Assembly (NCBI RefSeq): GCF_028714215.1
Contig: NZ_JAQTMS010000028.1
Location: 1 to 62,103 of the forward strand
Direction: 5' to 3'
Length of the DNA: 62,103 nucleotides
Source of the DNA: Rhodoferax sp.
GTDB taxonomy: Bacteria > Pseudomonadota > Gammaproteobacteria > Burkholderiales > Burkholderiaceae_C
Under the pieces are notes generated by a model. That model made no database searches, was not told the origin of the DNA, and saw only the letters and a program-made list of their open reading frames with translations. Positions 31,396 to 40,985 of this stretch are shown piece by piece (positions within the stretch are counted from its first letter, which is position 1; each line of letters opens with the position of its first letter). The position numbers and the translations under genes are program-made.

Positions 31396-32019
31396 TCAAG
31401 CTTTCGCGGTTTGTCCCAAGGCAATTTTAAGAAGATCGGCCACGGTGTTGGCGTTGAGCTTTTCCATGATGTTGGCGCGGTGCGCCTCCACCGTTTTGAT
31501 GCTGATGCCAAGGTCGTCGGCAATCTGTTTGTTCAGGCGCCCGGCCACGATGCGCTCCAGCACCTGCGCTTCGCGCAGTGTCAGGCGTGCCATCAGGGCG
31601 CCCCGGTTGGCGGCACTCTGGTGCTCGGCGAAAGTGTCCTTGGCCTGGTCCAGCATGCGCTCCACCAGCGCCACCAGTTGATCTTCCTTGAACGGCTTCT
31701 GGATAAAGTCCATGGCGCCCTTCTTCATCGTGTCAACCGCCATCGGCACGTCGCCATGGCCGGTGATGAAGACAATGGGTAGCGGTGAGCGGGCCTCGAT
31801 CAGGCGGTTCTGCAACTCCAGGCCGGTCATGCCGCCCATCCGGATGTCGACAATCAGGCAAGCGACCTCACGCGCGTCGTAACGGCTTAAAAATGACTCT
31901 GCGGACTCAAAGCAGCGAACCCGGTATTCCTTGCCCTCCAGCAGCCATTGAAGCGAATCGCGTACCGCCTCATCGTCATCGACCACGTAAATCGTGCCCT
32001 TTTTCGGTATCAAACTCAT
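31396..32019 (-). CDS. FixJ/NarL-type response regulator
   Basis: 207 residues. A receiver domain has the acidic pocket VVDDDEAVR and acceptor D58 (CLIVDIRMGG), with the TGHGD switch and KPF. A LuxR-type helix-turn-helix follows at about residues 140-200 (LTLREAQVLERIVAGRLNKQIA, continuing TVEAHRANIMEKL). This is the FixJ/TtrR/StyR class, which activates transcription when phosphorylated. It starts 3 bp after the upstream kinase gene. The target is unknown. The divergent aceE gene is a neighbour, so control of pyruvate dehydrogenase is possible. Confidence 0.88.
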   Translation of the reverse strand: MSLIPKKGTIYVVDDDEAVRDSLQWLLEGKEYRVRCFESAESFLSRYDAREVACLIVDIRMGGMTGLELQNRLIEARSPLPIVFITGHGDVPMAVDTMKKGAMDFIQKPFKEDQLVALVERMLDQAKDTFAEHQSAANRGALMARLTLREAQVLERIVAGRLNKQIADDLGISIKTVEAHRANIMEKLNANTVADLLKIALGQTAKA

Positions 32020-32022
32020 GCT

Positions 32023-34575
32023 TTATCCCGGCTTTACCCTGGCGTCCTTGGTTGTTTGAGCGGTGCCGACGGTCGGCAGGGATTCCGTCACCGGAATCCA
32101 GAACGAGAAACAGCACCCCGTTACCTGGGCGCCATTGTAGATGTTCTCGGCTTTCATCCGACCCAGGTGCGATTCTACGATTGAGCGGCACAGACTCAGG
32201 CCGATACCCATGCCGTCAGCCTTGGTGGAATAAAAGGATTCATAGAGCCGCGCCATCACTTCCGGCGCCAGTCCCTGGCCGGAATCGATGACCATGAACT
32301 CGACCGCCGGCTTGTCGTTGACCTGGGTCGGCACCACCCGCAACCTGACGCTGCGTTGCGCCGTCGGTCGTTGCGCCGAGTCGATCGAATCGGCCGCATT
32401 TTTCAGCAGGTTGACCAGCACCTGTTCGATCAGAATCGGGTCCACCAGCAAGGCCGGTATGCGGGGCGCCACATAGTGGGTCAGCCGTACATTGCGGCGG
32501 CGCATTTCTATTTCGGCCAGTTCAAGCGCTTCGTCCACCATGGCGGCGACCTCCGACAGCGAGCGATTGGGCTCGCTGCGTTTGACGAAGGAGCGAATGC
32601 GCTGAATGATCTGACCGGCGCGCTGCGCCTGTTTGGCGGTTTTTTCCAGCGCGCTGAGTAAATCCTCTTCGCTGATTTGCTGACCCTTGATGCGCGACAC
32701 CATGCCGTTGCAGTAGTTGTTGATGGCCGTCAGCGGCTGGTTGAGTTCATGCGCGACGCTGGAGGCCATTTCGCCCATGGTGATCAGGCGGCTGGCGGTC
32801 TGGGCGCGTTCGGTTTGGGCGGCCGCCTGGGCTTCGGCGATGCGGCGGGCCGTGATGTCGGTGGCGATCACCATTTGCGCCAGGCGGCCGTCGACCCAGC
32901 TCAGATAACGGGTGCGTACCTCCAGCCATTTGCCCAGGGCATCCAGATAGACCTCGGAACTCTCGGCTTCGGTATCGGGCAGCGAGTCGGTGGGCAGGCC
33001 GGCGAAGGCGTCCACGTTGTCCAGCGATTCGTCGCTGGGCGGGGTCACCGGCACGCCGGCTTCGGCCACCAGTTGCAGATGCCCGCCGGCTTGCGTGCCG
33101 AACCACAGGCGGTACAGCTTGTTGGCAAACAGCAGCTCGTCGCTGCCCAGCGGGGCCACCGAGATTGATGCATCGAGTGCTTCGAGTACCGTGGTAAAGC
33201 GCTCGTGCGAGGCTGATAACTGGTCCCGAATCCGGTTCGGTTCGGTGATGTCGGTCATCGACGTCATCCAGCCGGTTTGCACGCCATGCGCATCGATCAA
33301 GGGCGAGACGTAGAGCCGGGCGTCGAACAGCGTGCCGTTCTTGCGCTTGACGCGGAACTGGATGCCGCTGGCCAGGACTTTGCCGGCCAGTTCTTCTTCC
33401 AGCCGGGCGTTCAGCGAATCAAGATCGGCTTCAGGCCAATACGGGAAGGGCGCCGTGCGGCCCACCAGATCGGACTCGTTCCAGCCCGTCATCTGGCAAA
33501 AAGCCGCATTCACGTAGGTGATGCGACCTTGCAGATCAAGCGCCCGCATGCCGGTCAACATGGAATTTTCCATGGCTCGGCGGAACACGGTTTCCGACAC
33601 CAGGGCTTGCTGCGCTTGCATGCGCCGGCGCGTATGGCGCCAGTTGGCGATCAGCATCCAGGCCGTCATGGCGCTCAGTGCCGTTACCAGCCAGAACAGC
33701 CCACTGCCGATCACGCCCAAGGAGGTCCGATAGGCCTGGCCGCGTATCACCAGGCCGTTGCCGACCGGCGATACCGGCACCTCATAGACGTTGGCCGGGT
33801 TGTCCCACGGCAGCAAGCGGGCCGCCGGGTTGCGCGCCGGGATGCTCATGCCCGCCAGCAAACCGCCCTTGGCGTCATGGAACGAGACTGCATAGCGGGC
33901 CGACACCTCAGCCGGCACACCGTAGCGGAACAAGCCGTCGACCGAATATTCGGCCAGCAAAACGCCGGCAAAGCGGGCGCCTTCGCTCAAGGGGATGTGC
34001 AGTTGCAGCGTGGCCGAATTGTCCGGTGCGGCGGAGCGCTGCGCGTAGATCGGCTGTTGCAGGTCGCGCGCCAGACTGTAGGCGCTTTCGGTTTCGCCCA
34101 TATGGAGCGTGCTGCCCACGGTCTTGAGCTGGTTGTTGGACAGGCTGGCGGTGCCGACGCTGGCTTTGATGCGCTTGCGCTCGTCGATCCAGCTCAGGCT
34201 TTGCAACTCGGGGTAGCGATTGATCAGGGTCTCGGCCCGGCCCTGGAAATCATCGGCATCGAGCTCGCGATTGGATACCTCGCGAGCCACCCGCATCAAC
34301 TGCTCCTGGCGTTCCAGCAAGCGCAGACGCAGGCGCTGCTGCGTGTATTCGACGTCGCGCCGGACCGCTTCCTGTTCCCGGTCGATTTCTTCCAGCCGCA
34401 AATAGCCGAACGCGGCCACGATGGCCGCCAGAAACAGCAACACCGCGGCCAGCGGCGCCAGCATCGCAAAACGATCCTGCCGTTGCGGCGTCAAGCGGCG
34501 CCACCAGCCCTGCAGGCGCGCCAAGGGCGGCAGGTTCATGGGATTGGGCAGGGCGGTTGGACGCGGCAATGGCAT
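32023..34575 (-). CDS. Membrane PAS sensor histidine kinase (FixL/DctB class)
   Basis: About 850 residues. A first membrane helix is near residues 38-60 (MLAPLAAVLLFLAAIVAAFGYL). An extracytoplasmic sensor region spans about 60-300, and a second helix is near 305-330. One clear PAS domain (about 355-470, MENSMLTGMRALD) is followed by a second PAS-like segment. The HisKA domain has H609 in SSVAHELNQPLTAINNY, the FixL/DctB type. The ATPase has DSGQGLAPEV and GMGIGLSLCRSI. ATG at 34575 is preferred; 34539 is possible. No haem-binding His motif of FixL was recognised, so the signal is unknown. It is divergent from aceE. Confidence 0.87.
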   Translation of the reverse strand: MPLPRPTALPNPMNLPPLARLQGWWRRLTPQRQDRFAMLAPLAAVLLFLAAIVAAFGYLRLEEIDREQEAVRRDVEYTQQRLRLRLLERQEQLMRVAREVSNRELDADDFQGRAETLINRYPELQSLSWIDERKRIKASVGTASLSNNQLKTVGSTLHMGETESAYSLARDLQQPIYAQRSAAPDNSATLQLHIPLSEGARFAGVLLAEYSVDGLFRYGVPAEVSARYAVSFHDAKGGLLAGMSIPARNPAARLLPWDNPANVYEVPVSPVGNGLVIRGQAYRTSLGVIGSGLFWLVTALSAMTAWMLIANWRHTRRRMQAQQALVSETVFRRAMENSMLTGMRALDLQGRITYVNAAFCQMTGWNESDLVGRTAPFPYWPEADLDSLNARLEEELAGKVLASGIQFRVKRKNGTLFDARLYVSPLIDAHGVQTGWMTSMTDITEPNRIRDQLSASHERFTTVLEALDASISVAPLGSDELLFANKLYRLWFGTQAGGHLQLVAEAGVPVTPPSDESLDNVDAFAGLPTDSLPDTEAESSEVYLDALGKWLEVRTRYLSWVDGRLAQMVIATDITARRIAEAQAAAQTERAQTASRLITMGEMASSVAHELNQPLTAINNYCNGMVSRIKGQQISEEDLLSALEKTAKQAQRAGQIIQRIRSFVKRSEPNRSLSEVAAMVDEALELAEIEMRRRNVRLTHYVAPRIPALLVDPILIEQVLVNLLKNAADSIDSAQRPTAQRSVRLRVVPTQVNDKPAVEFMVIDSGQGLAPEVMARLYESFYSTKADGMGIGLSLCRSIVESHLGRMKAENIYNGAQVTGCCFSFWIPVTESLPTVGTAQTTKDARVKPG

Positions 34576-34738
34576 GGCCTGAAGTGTAGGGGAGGTACTG
34601 CCTGGATGCGTGGACAGCAGACTCGTGGTGCTGAATGTATATCGCATTACAAAATTCAATCGCACGACACGGAATATTTTGGCAAATATGAGAGAATTGC
34701 CAAACTGCACTAAATTACGCAAAACCCAGGAGACGAGT

Positions 34739-37462
34739 ATGTCAGCAGTTCCCGAATTCTTTCCCGGCGCCGGCGCGCCTGACGCGGATGTCCAGGAGAC
34801 CCGTGAGTGGACGGACGCCCTGTCCGCCGTGATCCAGAGCGAGGGGCCGCAGCGCGCCCACTTTCTGCTGGAGCAACTGCTGGAGCACGCGCGCCAGAGC
34901 AGCATCGACATGCCGTTTTCGGCCAATACGGCCTACGTCAACACGATTGCCCCGGACCAGGAAGAGCGCTGCCCCGGCAATATCGAAATAGAGGAGCGCT
35001 TGCGCGCCTACATGCGCTGGAATGCGATGGCCATGGTGGTCAAGGCCAATCGCCATCATCCGGTCGACGGCGGCGATCTGGGCGGCCACATCGGCTCGTT
35101 CGCGTCGCTGGCCCACATGTTTGGCGCCGGTTTCAACCATTTTTGGCACGCCGAGAGCGAAAACCACGGTGGCGACTGCCTCTACATTCAAGGCCATGTG
35201 GCACCCGGCGTCTATGCCCGCGCCTATATGGAAGGGCGCCTGACGGAGGAGCAACTGCTCAACTTCCGCCAGGAAGTGGGCGGCAAAGGTCTGTCCAGCT
35301 ACCCGCACCCCAAGCTGATGCCCGAGTTCTGGCAGTTTCCGACCGTCTCGATGGGCCTGGGGCCGCTGATGGCCATTTACCAGGCGCGCTTCCTGAAGTA
35401 CCTGCATGCGCGCGGCATTGCCGACACAGCGAACCGCAAGGTCTGGGTCTTTTGCGGCGACGGCGAGATGGACGAGGTCGAAAGCCGCGGCGCCATCGGG
35501 CTGGCGGCGCGCGAGAAACTCGACAACCTGATCTTTGTCATCAACTGCAACTTGCAGCGCCTTGACGGCCCGGTGCGCGGCAACGGCAAGATCATCCAGG
35601 AACTCGAAGGCGAGTTCCGCGGCGCCGGCTGGAACGTCATCAAGCTGATGTGGGGCAGCGACTGGGACCCCTTGCTGGCGCGCGACAAGGACGGTGCCTT
35701 GCGCAAGCTGATGATGGACACGCTGGATGGCGACTACCAGTCCTTCAAGGCCAACGACGGCGCCTACGTACGCCAGCACTTCTTCGGCCGCGACCCGAAG
35801 ACGCTGGAGATGGTGGCGCACATGAGCGACGACGAGATCTGGGCCTTGCGCCGCGGCGGCCACGACCCGAAGAAGGTCTATGCCGCCTACCACGCCGCCG
35901 TCAAGCATGTGGGTCAGCCGACCGTGCTGCTGATCAAGACCGTCAAGGGCTTCGGCATGGGCAAGAGCGGCGAGGGCAAGAACAATGTGCACCAGACCAA
36001 GAAGCTGACCGACGAAGACATCAAGATCTTCCGCGACCGCTTCAACATCCCGGTGCCCGACAGCCAGATTGCTGACATCCCGTTTTACAAACCGGCCGAC
36101 GACACGCCCGAGATGCGTTATCTGCACGAGCGGCGCCAGGCGCTGGGCGGCTACCTGCCGCACCGCCGGACCAAGGCCGACGAGCAATTTACCGTGCCGG
36201 CGTTGGAGATCTTCAAGTCGGTGATGGATGCCACGGCGCCCGGCCGCGAGATCTCCACCACGCAGGCTTACGTACGCTTCCTGACCACCTTGCTGCGCGA
36301 CCAGGCGCTGGGTCCGCGGGTGGTGCCCATCCTGGTTGACGAGGCGCGCACCTTCGGCATGGAAGGGCTGTTCCGGCAGATCGGCATTTACAACCCGGAC
36401 GGTCAGAAATACACGCCGGTCGACAAAGACCAGGTGATGTACTACCGGGAAGACAAGCAGGGCCAGATTCTGCAAGAGGGCATCAACGAAGCCGGTGGTA
36501 TGAGCAGCTGGATTGCCGCGGCCACCAGCTACAGCACCAACAACCGCATCATGCTGCCGTTCTACGTCTACTACTCGATGTTCGGCTTCCAGCGCATCGG
36601 CGACCTGGCCTGGGCCGCCGGCGACATGCAGGCGCGCGGCTTTCTGCTGGGCGGCACTTCCGGGCGCACCACGCTCAATGGCGAGGGCCTGCAACACGAG
36701 GACGGCCACAGCCATATCCTGGCCGGCACCATTCCGAACTGCGTCAGCTACGACCCGACGTTCGCGCACGAGGTCGGCGTCATCCTGCACCATGGCTTGA
36801 AGCGCATGGTCGAAAAGCAGGACAACGTGTTTTACTACCTCACGCTGCTGAACGAAAACTACCCCATGCCGGGCTTGATTGCCGGCACCGAAGCGCAGAT
36901 CATCAAAGGCATGTACCTGTGCAAGGAAGGCGTCAACGCGCTGTTGACGGGTTCCGCCGCGCCGCGTGTGCAGTTGCTGGGCTCCGGCACCATCCTGCGC
37001 GAATCGATTGCGGCGCAGGACTTGCTGGCGAAAGACTGGGGAGTCGTGGCCGACGTCTGGAGCTGCCCCAGTTTCAACGAACTGGCGCGTGACGGGCAGG
37101 ACTGCGAGCGCCACAACCTGCTGCACCCGGAGGCGGCCCCGCGTCTGCCGTTTGTTGCCCAACAGCTGGAAAAACATGCCGGCCCGGTGGTCGCGGCGAC
37201 CGACTACATCAAGGCTTATGCGGAGCAGATTCGCGCCTTCATTCCGAAAGGGCGCAGCTACAAGGCGCTGGGTACCGATGGTTTCGGCCGCAGCGATTTC
37301 AGGTCCAAATTGCGCGAGCATTTCGAGATCAATCGGCACTACATCGTGGTGGCTGCCCTCAAGGCCTTGAGCGAGGACGGCAAGCTGCCGCAGGCCAAAG
37401 TGTCGGAAGCGATTCGCCGCTACGGCATTCAGACCAACAAGGTCAATCCACTGAACGCCTGA
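34739..37462 (+). CDS. aceE: Pyruvate dehydrogenase E1 component, homodimeric
   Basis: 907 residues, the size of the gamma/betaproteobacterial homodimeric E1. The N-terminal GGHIGSFASLAHMFGAGFNHF and the TPP-binding WVFCGDGEMDEVES (GDG...) are present. The transketolase-like pyrimidine domain has EARTFGMEGLFRQIGIY. It decarboxylates pyruvate and reductively acetylates the lipoyl groups of AceF. AGGAGA lies 7 nt before the ATG. The 160-bp upstream region is AT-rich and shared with the divergent sensor kinase gene; no clear PdhR site was recognised. Confidence 0.96.
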   Translation: MSAVPEFFPGAGAPDADVQETREWTDALSAVIQSEGPQRAHFLLEQLLEHARQSSIDMPFSANTAYVNTIAPDQEERCPGNIEIEERLRAYMRWNAMAMVVKANRHHPVDGGDLGGHIGSFASLAHMFGAGFNHFWHAESENHGGDCLYIQGHVAPGVYARAYMEGRLTEEQLLNFRQEVGGKGLSSYPHPKLMPEFWQFPTVSMGLGPLMAIYQARFLKYLHARGIADTANRKVWVFCGDGEMDEVESRGAIGLAAREKLDNLIFVINCNLQRLDGPVRGNGKIIQELEGEFRGAGWNVIKLMWGSDWDPLLARDKDGALRKLMMDTLDGDYQSFKANDGAYVRQHFFGRDPKTLEMVAHMSDDEIWALRRGGHDPKKVYAAYHAAVKHVGQPTVLLIKTVKGFGMGKSGEGKNNVHQTKKLTDEDIKIFRDRFNIPVPDSQIADIPFYKPADDTPEMRYLHERRQALGGYLPHRRTKADEQFTVPALEIFKSVMDATAPGREISTTQAYVRFLTTLLRDQALGPRVVPILVDEARTFGMEGLFRQIGIYNPDGQKYTPVDKDQVMYYREDKQGQILQEGINEAGGMSSWIAAATSYSTNNRIMLPFYVYYSMFGFQRIGDLAWAAGDMQARGFLLGGTSGRTTLNGEGLQHEDGHSHILAGTIPNCVSYDPTFAHEVGVILHHGLKRMVEKQDNVFYYLTLLNENYPMPGLIAGTEAQIIKGMYLCKEGVNALLTGSAAPRVQLLGSGTILRESIAAQDLLAKDWGVVADVWSCPSFNELARDGQDCERHNLLHPEAAPRLPFVAQQLEKHAGPVVAATDYIKAYAEQIRAFIPKGRSYKALGTDGFGRSDFRSKLREHFEINRHYIVVAALKALSEDGKLPQAKVSEAIRRYGIQTNKVNPLNA

Positions 37463-37483
37463 AAGAACGTCTTCGTCGTGACC

Positions 37484-37537
37484 GTCATGCCGGGCTCGAT
37501 CCGGCATCCATGGATTGCGGGGCAGGCCCGCAATGAC
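37484..37537 (+). repeat. REP-like double palindrome, copy R2 (between aceE and aceF)
   Basis: GTCATGCCGGGCTCGATCCGGCAT, core CCATGG, then ATTGCGGGGCAGGCCCGCAATGAC. Two strong stems flank the core. This is the full element; R1 and R3 are shorter or diverged versions. Confidence 0.8.
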
Positions 37538-37571
37538 AGTCTGGCGATCTGCAAATAATGAGGAGATAAGC

Positions 37572-38915
37572 ATGTCTTTTATAGAAATCAAAGTGCCTGA
37601 CATCGGCGACTTCAAGGATGTCACCGTGATCGAAATCATGGTCAAGCCGGGCGACAGCATCCGGCTGGAACAGTCGCTGGTCACGGTGGAATCCGACAAG
37701 GCGGCGATGGAGATTCCGTCCAGCCACGCCGGTGTTTTGAAAGAACTCAAGATCAAGCTGGGCGACAAGGTCAATGTTGGCGACCTGCTGGCGATCGTGG
37801 AGGGGGACGCTGCGGCCAGCGCTGTGCCGGCGACTCCCGCGGTGCCGGCCGCCGCACCCGTTGCCGTGGCGGCGCCGGAAGTCGTGGCGACTGCCCCTGC
37901 GCCGGCGGCCGCTGTTGCCCCGGCAAGCGCGCTGGCAGCTCCGGCGCTGCCGGCGCACAACCCCAGCGCGCCACAGGGTCAACTGCCGCATGCCTCGCCC
38001 TCGGTGCGCAAGTTTGCCCGCGAATTGGGTGTGCCCTTGAACGAGGTCAAGGGCACCGGTCTGAAAGGCCGCATCACCGACGCCGACGTTCAATCCTTCA
38101 CCCGCTCCGTCATGAGCGGTGCCGTGCAGACGGCGGCGATCGCGGCACAGGGCAAGAGCGCTGCCGCCAGTGATGGCGCCGGTCTGGGGCTGATCCCCTG
38201 GCCCGTCGTGGACTTCGCTAAGTTCGGCCCGATAGAGCGCAAGGACCGGCCGCGCATCAAGAAGATCAGCGCCGCCAACCTGCACCGCAACTGGGTCATG
38301 ATTCCGCACGTCACCAACCATGACGACGCCGACATCACCGATCTGGAAGCCTTCCGCGTCGCCACCAACAAGGAAAACGAAAAGAGCGGCATCAAGGTCA
38401 CCATGCTGGCCTTTTTGATCAAGGCCTGCGTCGCGGCGCTGAAGAAGTTTCCCGAGTTCAACGCCAGCATCGACGGCGACCAATTGGTGCTCAAGCAGTA
38501 TTTCCACATCGGCTTTGCCGCCGATACGCCCAACGGTTTGATGGTGCCGGTGATCAAGGACGCCGACAAGAAAGGCATCTTCCAGATCTCGCAGGAGATG
38601 AGCGAACTGGCCAAGAAGGCGCGTGATGGCAAGTTGAGTCCGGCCGAGATGTCGGGTGCTGGCTTTACCATCTCCAGCCTGGGTGGCATTGGTGGGCGCT
38701 ATTTCACGCCCATCATCAACGCGCCCGAGGTGGCGATTCTGGGGGTTTGCAAGTCGACCATGACGCCGGTGTGGGACGGCAAGGCATTCCAGCCGCGGCT
38801 GATGTTGCCGCTGAGCTTGAGCTGGGACCATCGCGTCATCGACGGCGCCGGCGCGGCCCGCTTCAACGTTTATCTGAGCCAGATCCTGGGCGATTTCCGT
38901 CGCGTCTTGCTCTGA
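37572..38915 (+). CDS. aceF: Pyruvate dehydrogenase E2, dihydrolipoyl acetyltransferase (one lipoyl domain)
   Basis: 447 residues. One lipoyl domain (about 1-78) has the lipoylated lysine in VESDKAAMEIPSS. An Ala/Pro-rich linker covers about 80-135. A peripheral E1/E3-binding domain (ASPSVRKFARELGV, about 140-175) follows. The catalytic domain ends with LSLSWDHRVIDGAGAARF, which contains the HxxxDG motif. E. coli AceF has three lipoyl domains; a single one is normal in many betaproteobacteria. Strong AGGAG 6 nt before the ATG. Confidence 0.95.
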   Translation: MSFIEIKVPDIGDFKDVTVIEIMVKPGDSIRLEQSLVTVESDKAAMEIPSSHAGVLKELKIKLGDKVNVGDLLAIVEGDAAASAVPATPAVPAAAPVAVAAPEVVATAPAPAAAVAPASALAAPALPAHNPSAPQGQLPHASPSVRKFARELGVPLNEVKGTGLKGRITDADVQSFTRSVMSGAVQTAAIAAQGKSAAASDGAGLGLIPWPVVDFAKFGPIERKDRPRIKKISAANLHRNWVMIPHVTNHDDADITDLEAFRVATNKENEKSGIKVTMLAFLIKACVAALKKFPEFNASIDGDQLVLKQYFHIGFAADTPNGLMVPVIKDADKKGIFQISQEMSELAKKARDGKLSPAEMSGAGFTISSLGGIGGRYFTPIINAPEVAILGVCKSTMTPVWDGKAFQPRLMLPLSLSWDHRVIDGAGAARFNVYLSQILGDFRRVLL

Positions 38916-38942
38916 GCCGTGGCAGTCCCAAGGACACTGTCT

Positions 38943-38971
38943 GTCATGCCGGACTCGAACCGGCATCCATG
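38943..38971 (+). repeat. REP-like palindrome, copy R3 (single stem, between aceF and lpdA)
   Basis: GTCATGCCGGACTCGAACCGGCATCC then ATG: the first stem of the element and part of its core. The second stem is missing. Located between aceF and lpdA. Confidence 0.65.
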
Positions 38972-38997
38972 TATCTTGCGTGAACAGGAATAGCAAA

Positions 38998-40860
38998 ATG
39001 TCATTCATAGAAATCAAGGTCCCCGACATCGGTGATTTCGCCGAAGTCACCGTCATCGAACTCATGGTCAAGGTCGGCGACACGGTCAAGCCGGAGCAGA
39101 GCCTGATCACCGTGGAGAGCGACAAGGCATCCATGGAAATCCCTTCCAGCCATGGCGGCGTGGTGAAAGAGCTCAAGGTCAAGCTGGGCGACAAGGTGAA
39201 AGAAGGTTCTTTGGTCTTGCTGCTTGAAAGCAGCGAGACGAGTTCCTCGTCCGCGCAAGTCGGCTCACCGCCACCCCAACCCTCCGCCTCGCCGGCGGAG
39301 AGCTCGAAAGCCCCCGTCGCCGCCGCGGTGTCGACTGCCAGCACGCCGGCCCCTGCCGCCACCACTTTTGCCGGCGCCGCCGATCTGGACTGCGACCTGC
39401 TGGTGCTGGGTGCCGGCCCCGGTGGTTACTCCGCGGCCTTCCGTGCCGCTGACCTGGGCCTCAAAGTCGTGCTGGTGGAGCGCTATGCGCAACTCGGTGG
39501 GGTCTGCCTGAACGTCGGTTGTATCCCCAGCAAGGCTTTGCTGCATGTTGCGTCGGTGATGGACGAAGTCAGCCACATGGCAGCACTGGGCGTCGATTTC
39601 GGGGCGCCCGTGGTCAACGTCGACAAGCTGCGCGGTCACAAGGAAAAAGTCGTCTCCAAGCTCACCGGCGGCTTGGCTGCGATGGCCAAGATGCGCAAGG
39701 TGATGGTGCTGCGCGGCTACGGCGCTTTTGTCGGCGCCAACCATGTGCAGGTCGAAGAGACCAGCGGTACGGCACAAGAGAAAACCGGCAAGACGCAAAC
39801 CATTGCTTTCAAAAACTGCATCATTGCTGCCGGCAGCCAGGCAGTGCGCCTGCCCTTCATGCCGGAAGATCCGCGCGTGGTGGACAGCACCGGCGCGCTG
39901 GCCCTGAAGGAAGTTCCCAAGCGCATGTTGATCCTGGGCGGCGGCATCATCGGTCTGGAAATGGGCACCGTCTACAGCACGCTGGGTGCGCGGCTGGACG
40001 TGGTCGAAATGCTGGATGGCTTGATGCAGGGTGCCGACCGCGACCTGGTCAAGGTCTGGCAGAAGATGAACGCGCCACGCTTCGACAACATCATGCTCAA
40101 AACCAAAACGGTGGGCGCCAAGGCTACGCCCGAAGGCATTGAGGTCACGTTTGCGTCAGCGGAGGAAGGTGGCAAGGCGCCCGCGCCGCAGACCTACGAC
40201 CTGGTGTTGCAAGCGGTGGGCCGCACGCCCAACGGCAAGAAGATTGCCGCCGACAAGGCGGGCGTCAGCGTGACGGAGCGCGGCTTTATCCCGGTGAACA
40301 TCCAGATGCGGACCAATGTGCCGCACATCTTCGCCATCGGCGACATCGTCGGCCAGCCGATGCTGGCGCACAAGGCGGTGCACGAGGCGCATGTGGCAGC
40401 CGAAGTGATCGCCGGTGAACTGCAAGGCAACAAGGAACTGGCCAGCGCCGCCTTCAACGCCCGCGTCATCCCCAGCGTCGCCTACACCGACCCCGAGGTG
40501 GCCTGGGTCGGCCTGACCGAAGACCAGGCCAAGGCGCAAGGCATCAAAGTGAAAAAGGGCTTGTTCCCCTGGGCTGCCTCCGGCCGTGCCATCGCCAACG
40601 GCCGCGACGAAGGCTTTACCAAGCTGCTGTTTGACGACAGCGAGGAAGCCCATGGCCACGGCAAGATACTGGGCGGCGGCATTGTCGGCACCCACGCCGG
40701 TGACATGATCGGCGAGATTGCGCTGGCGATCGAAATGGGTGCCGATGCGGTGGACATCGGCAAGACCATTCACCCGCACCCGACCTTGGGCGAGAGCATC
40801 GGCATGGCGGCGGAAGTGGCGCACGGCAGTTGCACCGATTTGCCACCGGCGCGCAGGTAG
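38998..40860 (+). CDS. lpdA: Dihydrolipoyl dehydrogenase (E3) with N-terminal lipoyl domain
   Basis: 620 residues. It starts with a lipoyl domain (about 1-78) with the modified lysine in VESDKASMEIPSS, closely similar to that of AceF (both begin MSFIEIKVPDIGDF). A Ser/Pro/Ala linker runs to about residue 125. The flavoprotein part has the FAD motif LVLGAGPGGYSAAFR, the redox disulfide GGVCLNVGCIPSKA and the C-terminal His-Glu in TIHPHPTLGESIG. It reoxidises lipoyl groups of the pyruvate (and perhaps 2-oxoglutarate) complexes with NAD. The fused lipoyl domain is a known betaproteobacterial arrangement. Confidence 0.94.
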   Translation: MSFIEIKVPDIGDFAEVTVIELMVKVGDTVKPEQSLITVESDKASMEIPSSHGGVVKELKVKLGDKVKEGSLVLLLESSETSSSSAQVGSPPPQPSASPAESSKAPVAAAVSTASTPAPAATTFAGAADLDCDLLVLGAGPGGYSAAFRAADLGLKVVLVERYAQLGGVCLNVGCIPSKALLHVASVMDEVSHMAALGVDFGAPVVNVDKLRGHKEKVVSKLTGGLAAMAKMRKVMVLRGYGAFVGANHVQVEETSGTAQEKTGKTQTIAFKNCIIAAGSQAVRLPFMPEDPRVVDSTGALALKEVPKRMLILGGGIIGLEMGTVYSTLGARLDVVEMLDGLMQGADRDLVKVWQKMNAPRFDNIMLKTKTVGAKATPEGIEVTFASAEEGGKAPAPQTYDLVLQAVGRTPNGKKIAADKAGVSVTERGFIPVNIQMRTNVPHIFAIGDIVGQPMLAHKAVHEAHVAAEVIAGELQGNKELASAAFNARVIPSVAYTDPEVAWVGLTEDQAKAQGIKVKKGLFPWAASGRAIANGRDEGFTKLLFDDSEEAHGHGKILGGGIVGTHAGDMIGEIALAIEMGADAVDIGKTIHPHPTLGESIGMAAEVAHGSCTDLPPARR

Positions 40861-40985
40861 ACCCTCCAGCCAAGCTTGCCTGCAAAGCCTGAACTTTCAT
40901 CGGTTCTGGCCGCAAAGCTTGCCGGCCCACAGTCCCGGAGCGGCGAATGTGGACAAGAACACCCTGCACATCGGCACAGTGGCCT

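Noticed and set aside
34576..34738. PdhR-type operator upstream of aceE
   Set aside because: The region is AT-rich but I could not see a convincing palindrome.
34742..37960. Very long minus-strand open frame opposite aceE and the start of aceF
   Set aside because: It is low-complexity in composition, matches no family, and covers strongly supported genes. Long antisense frames are common in GC-rich coding DNA.
40861..40985. Terminator between lpdA and the convergent patatin gene
   Set aside because: Only a repeated AAGCTTGCC tract and no stem followed by T residues was found.
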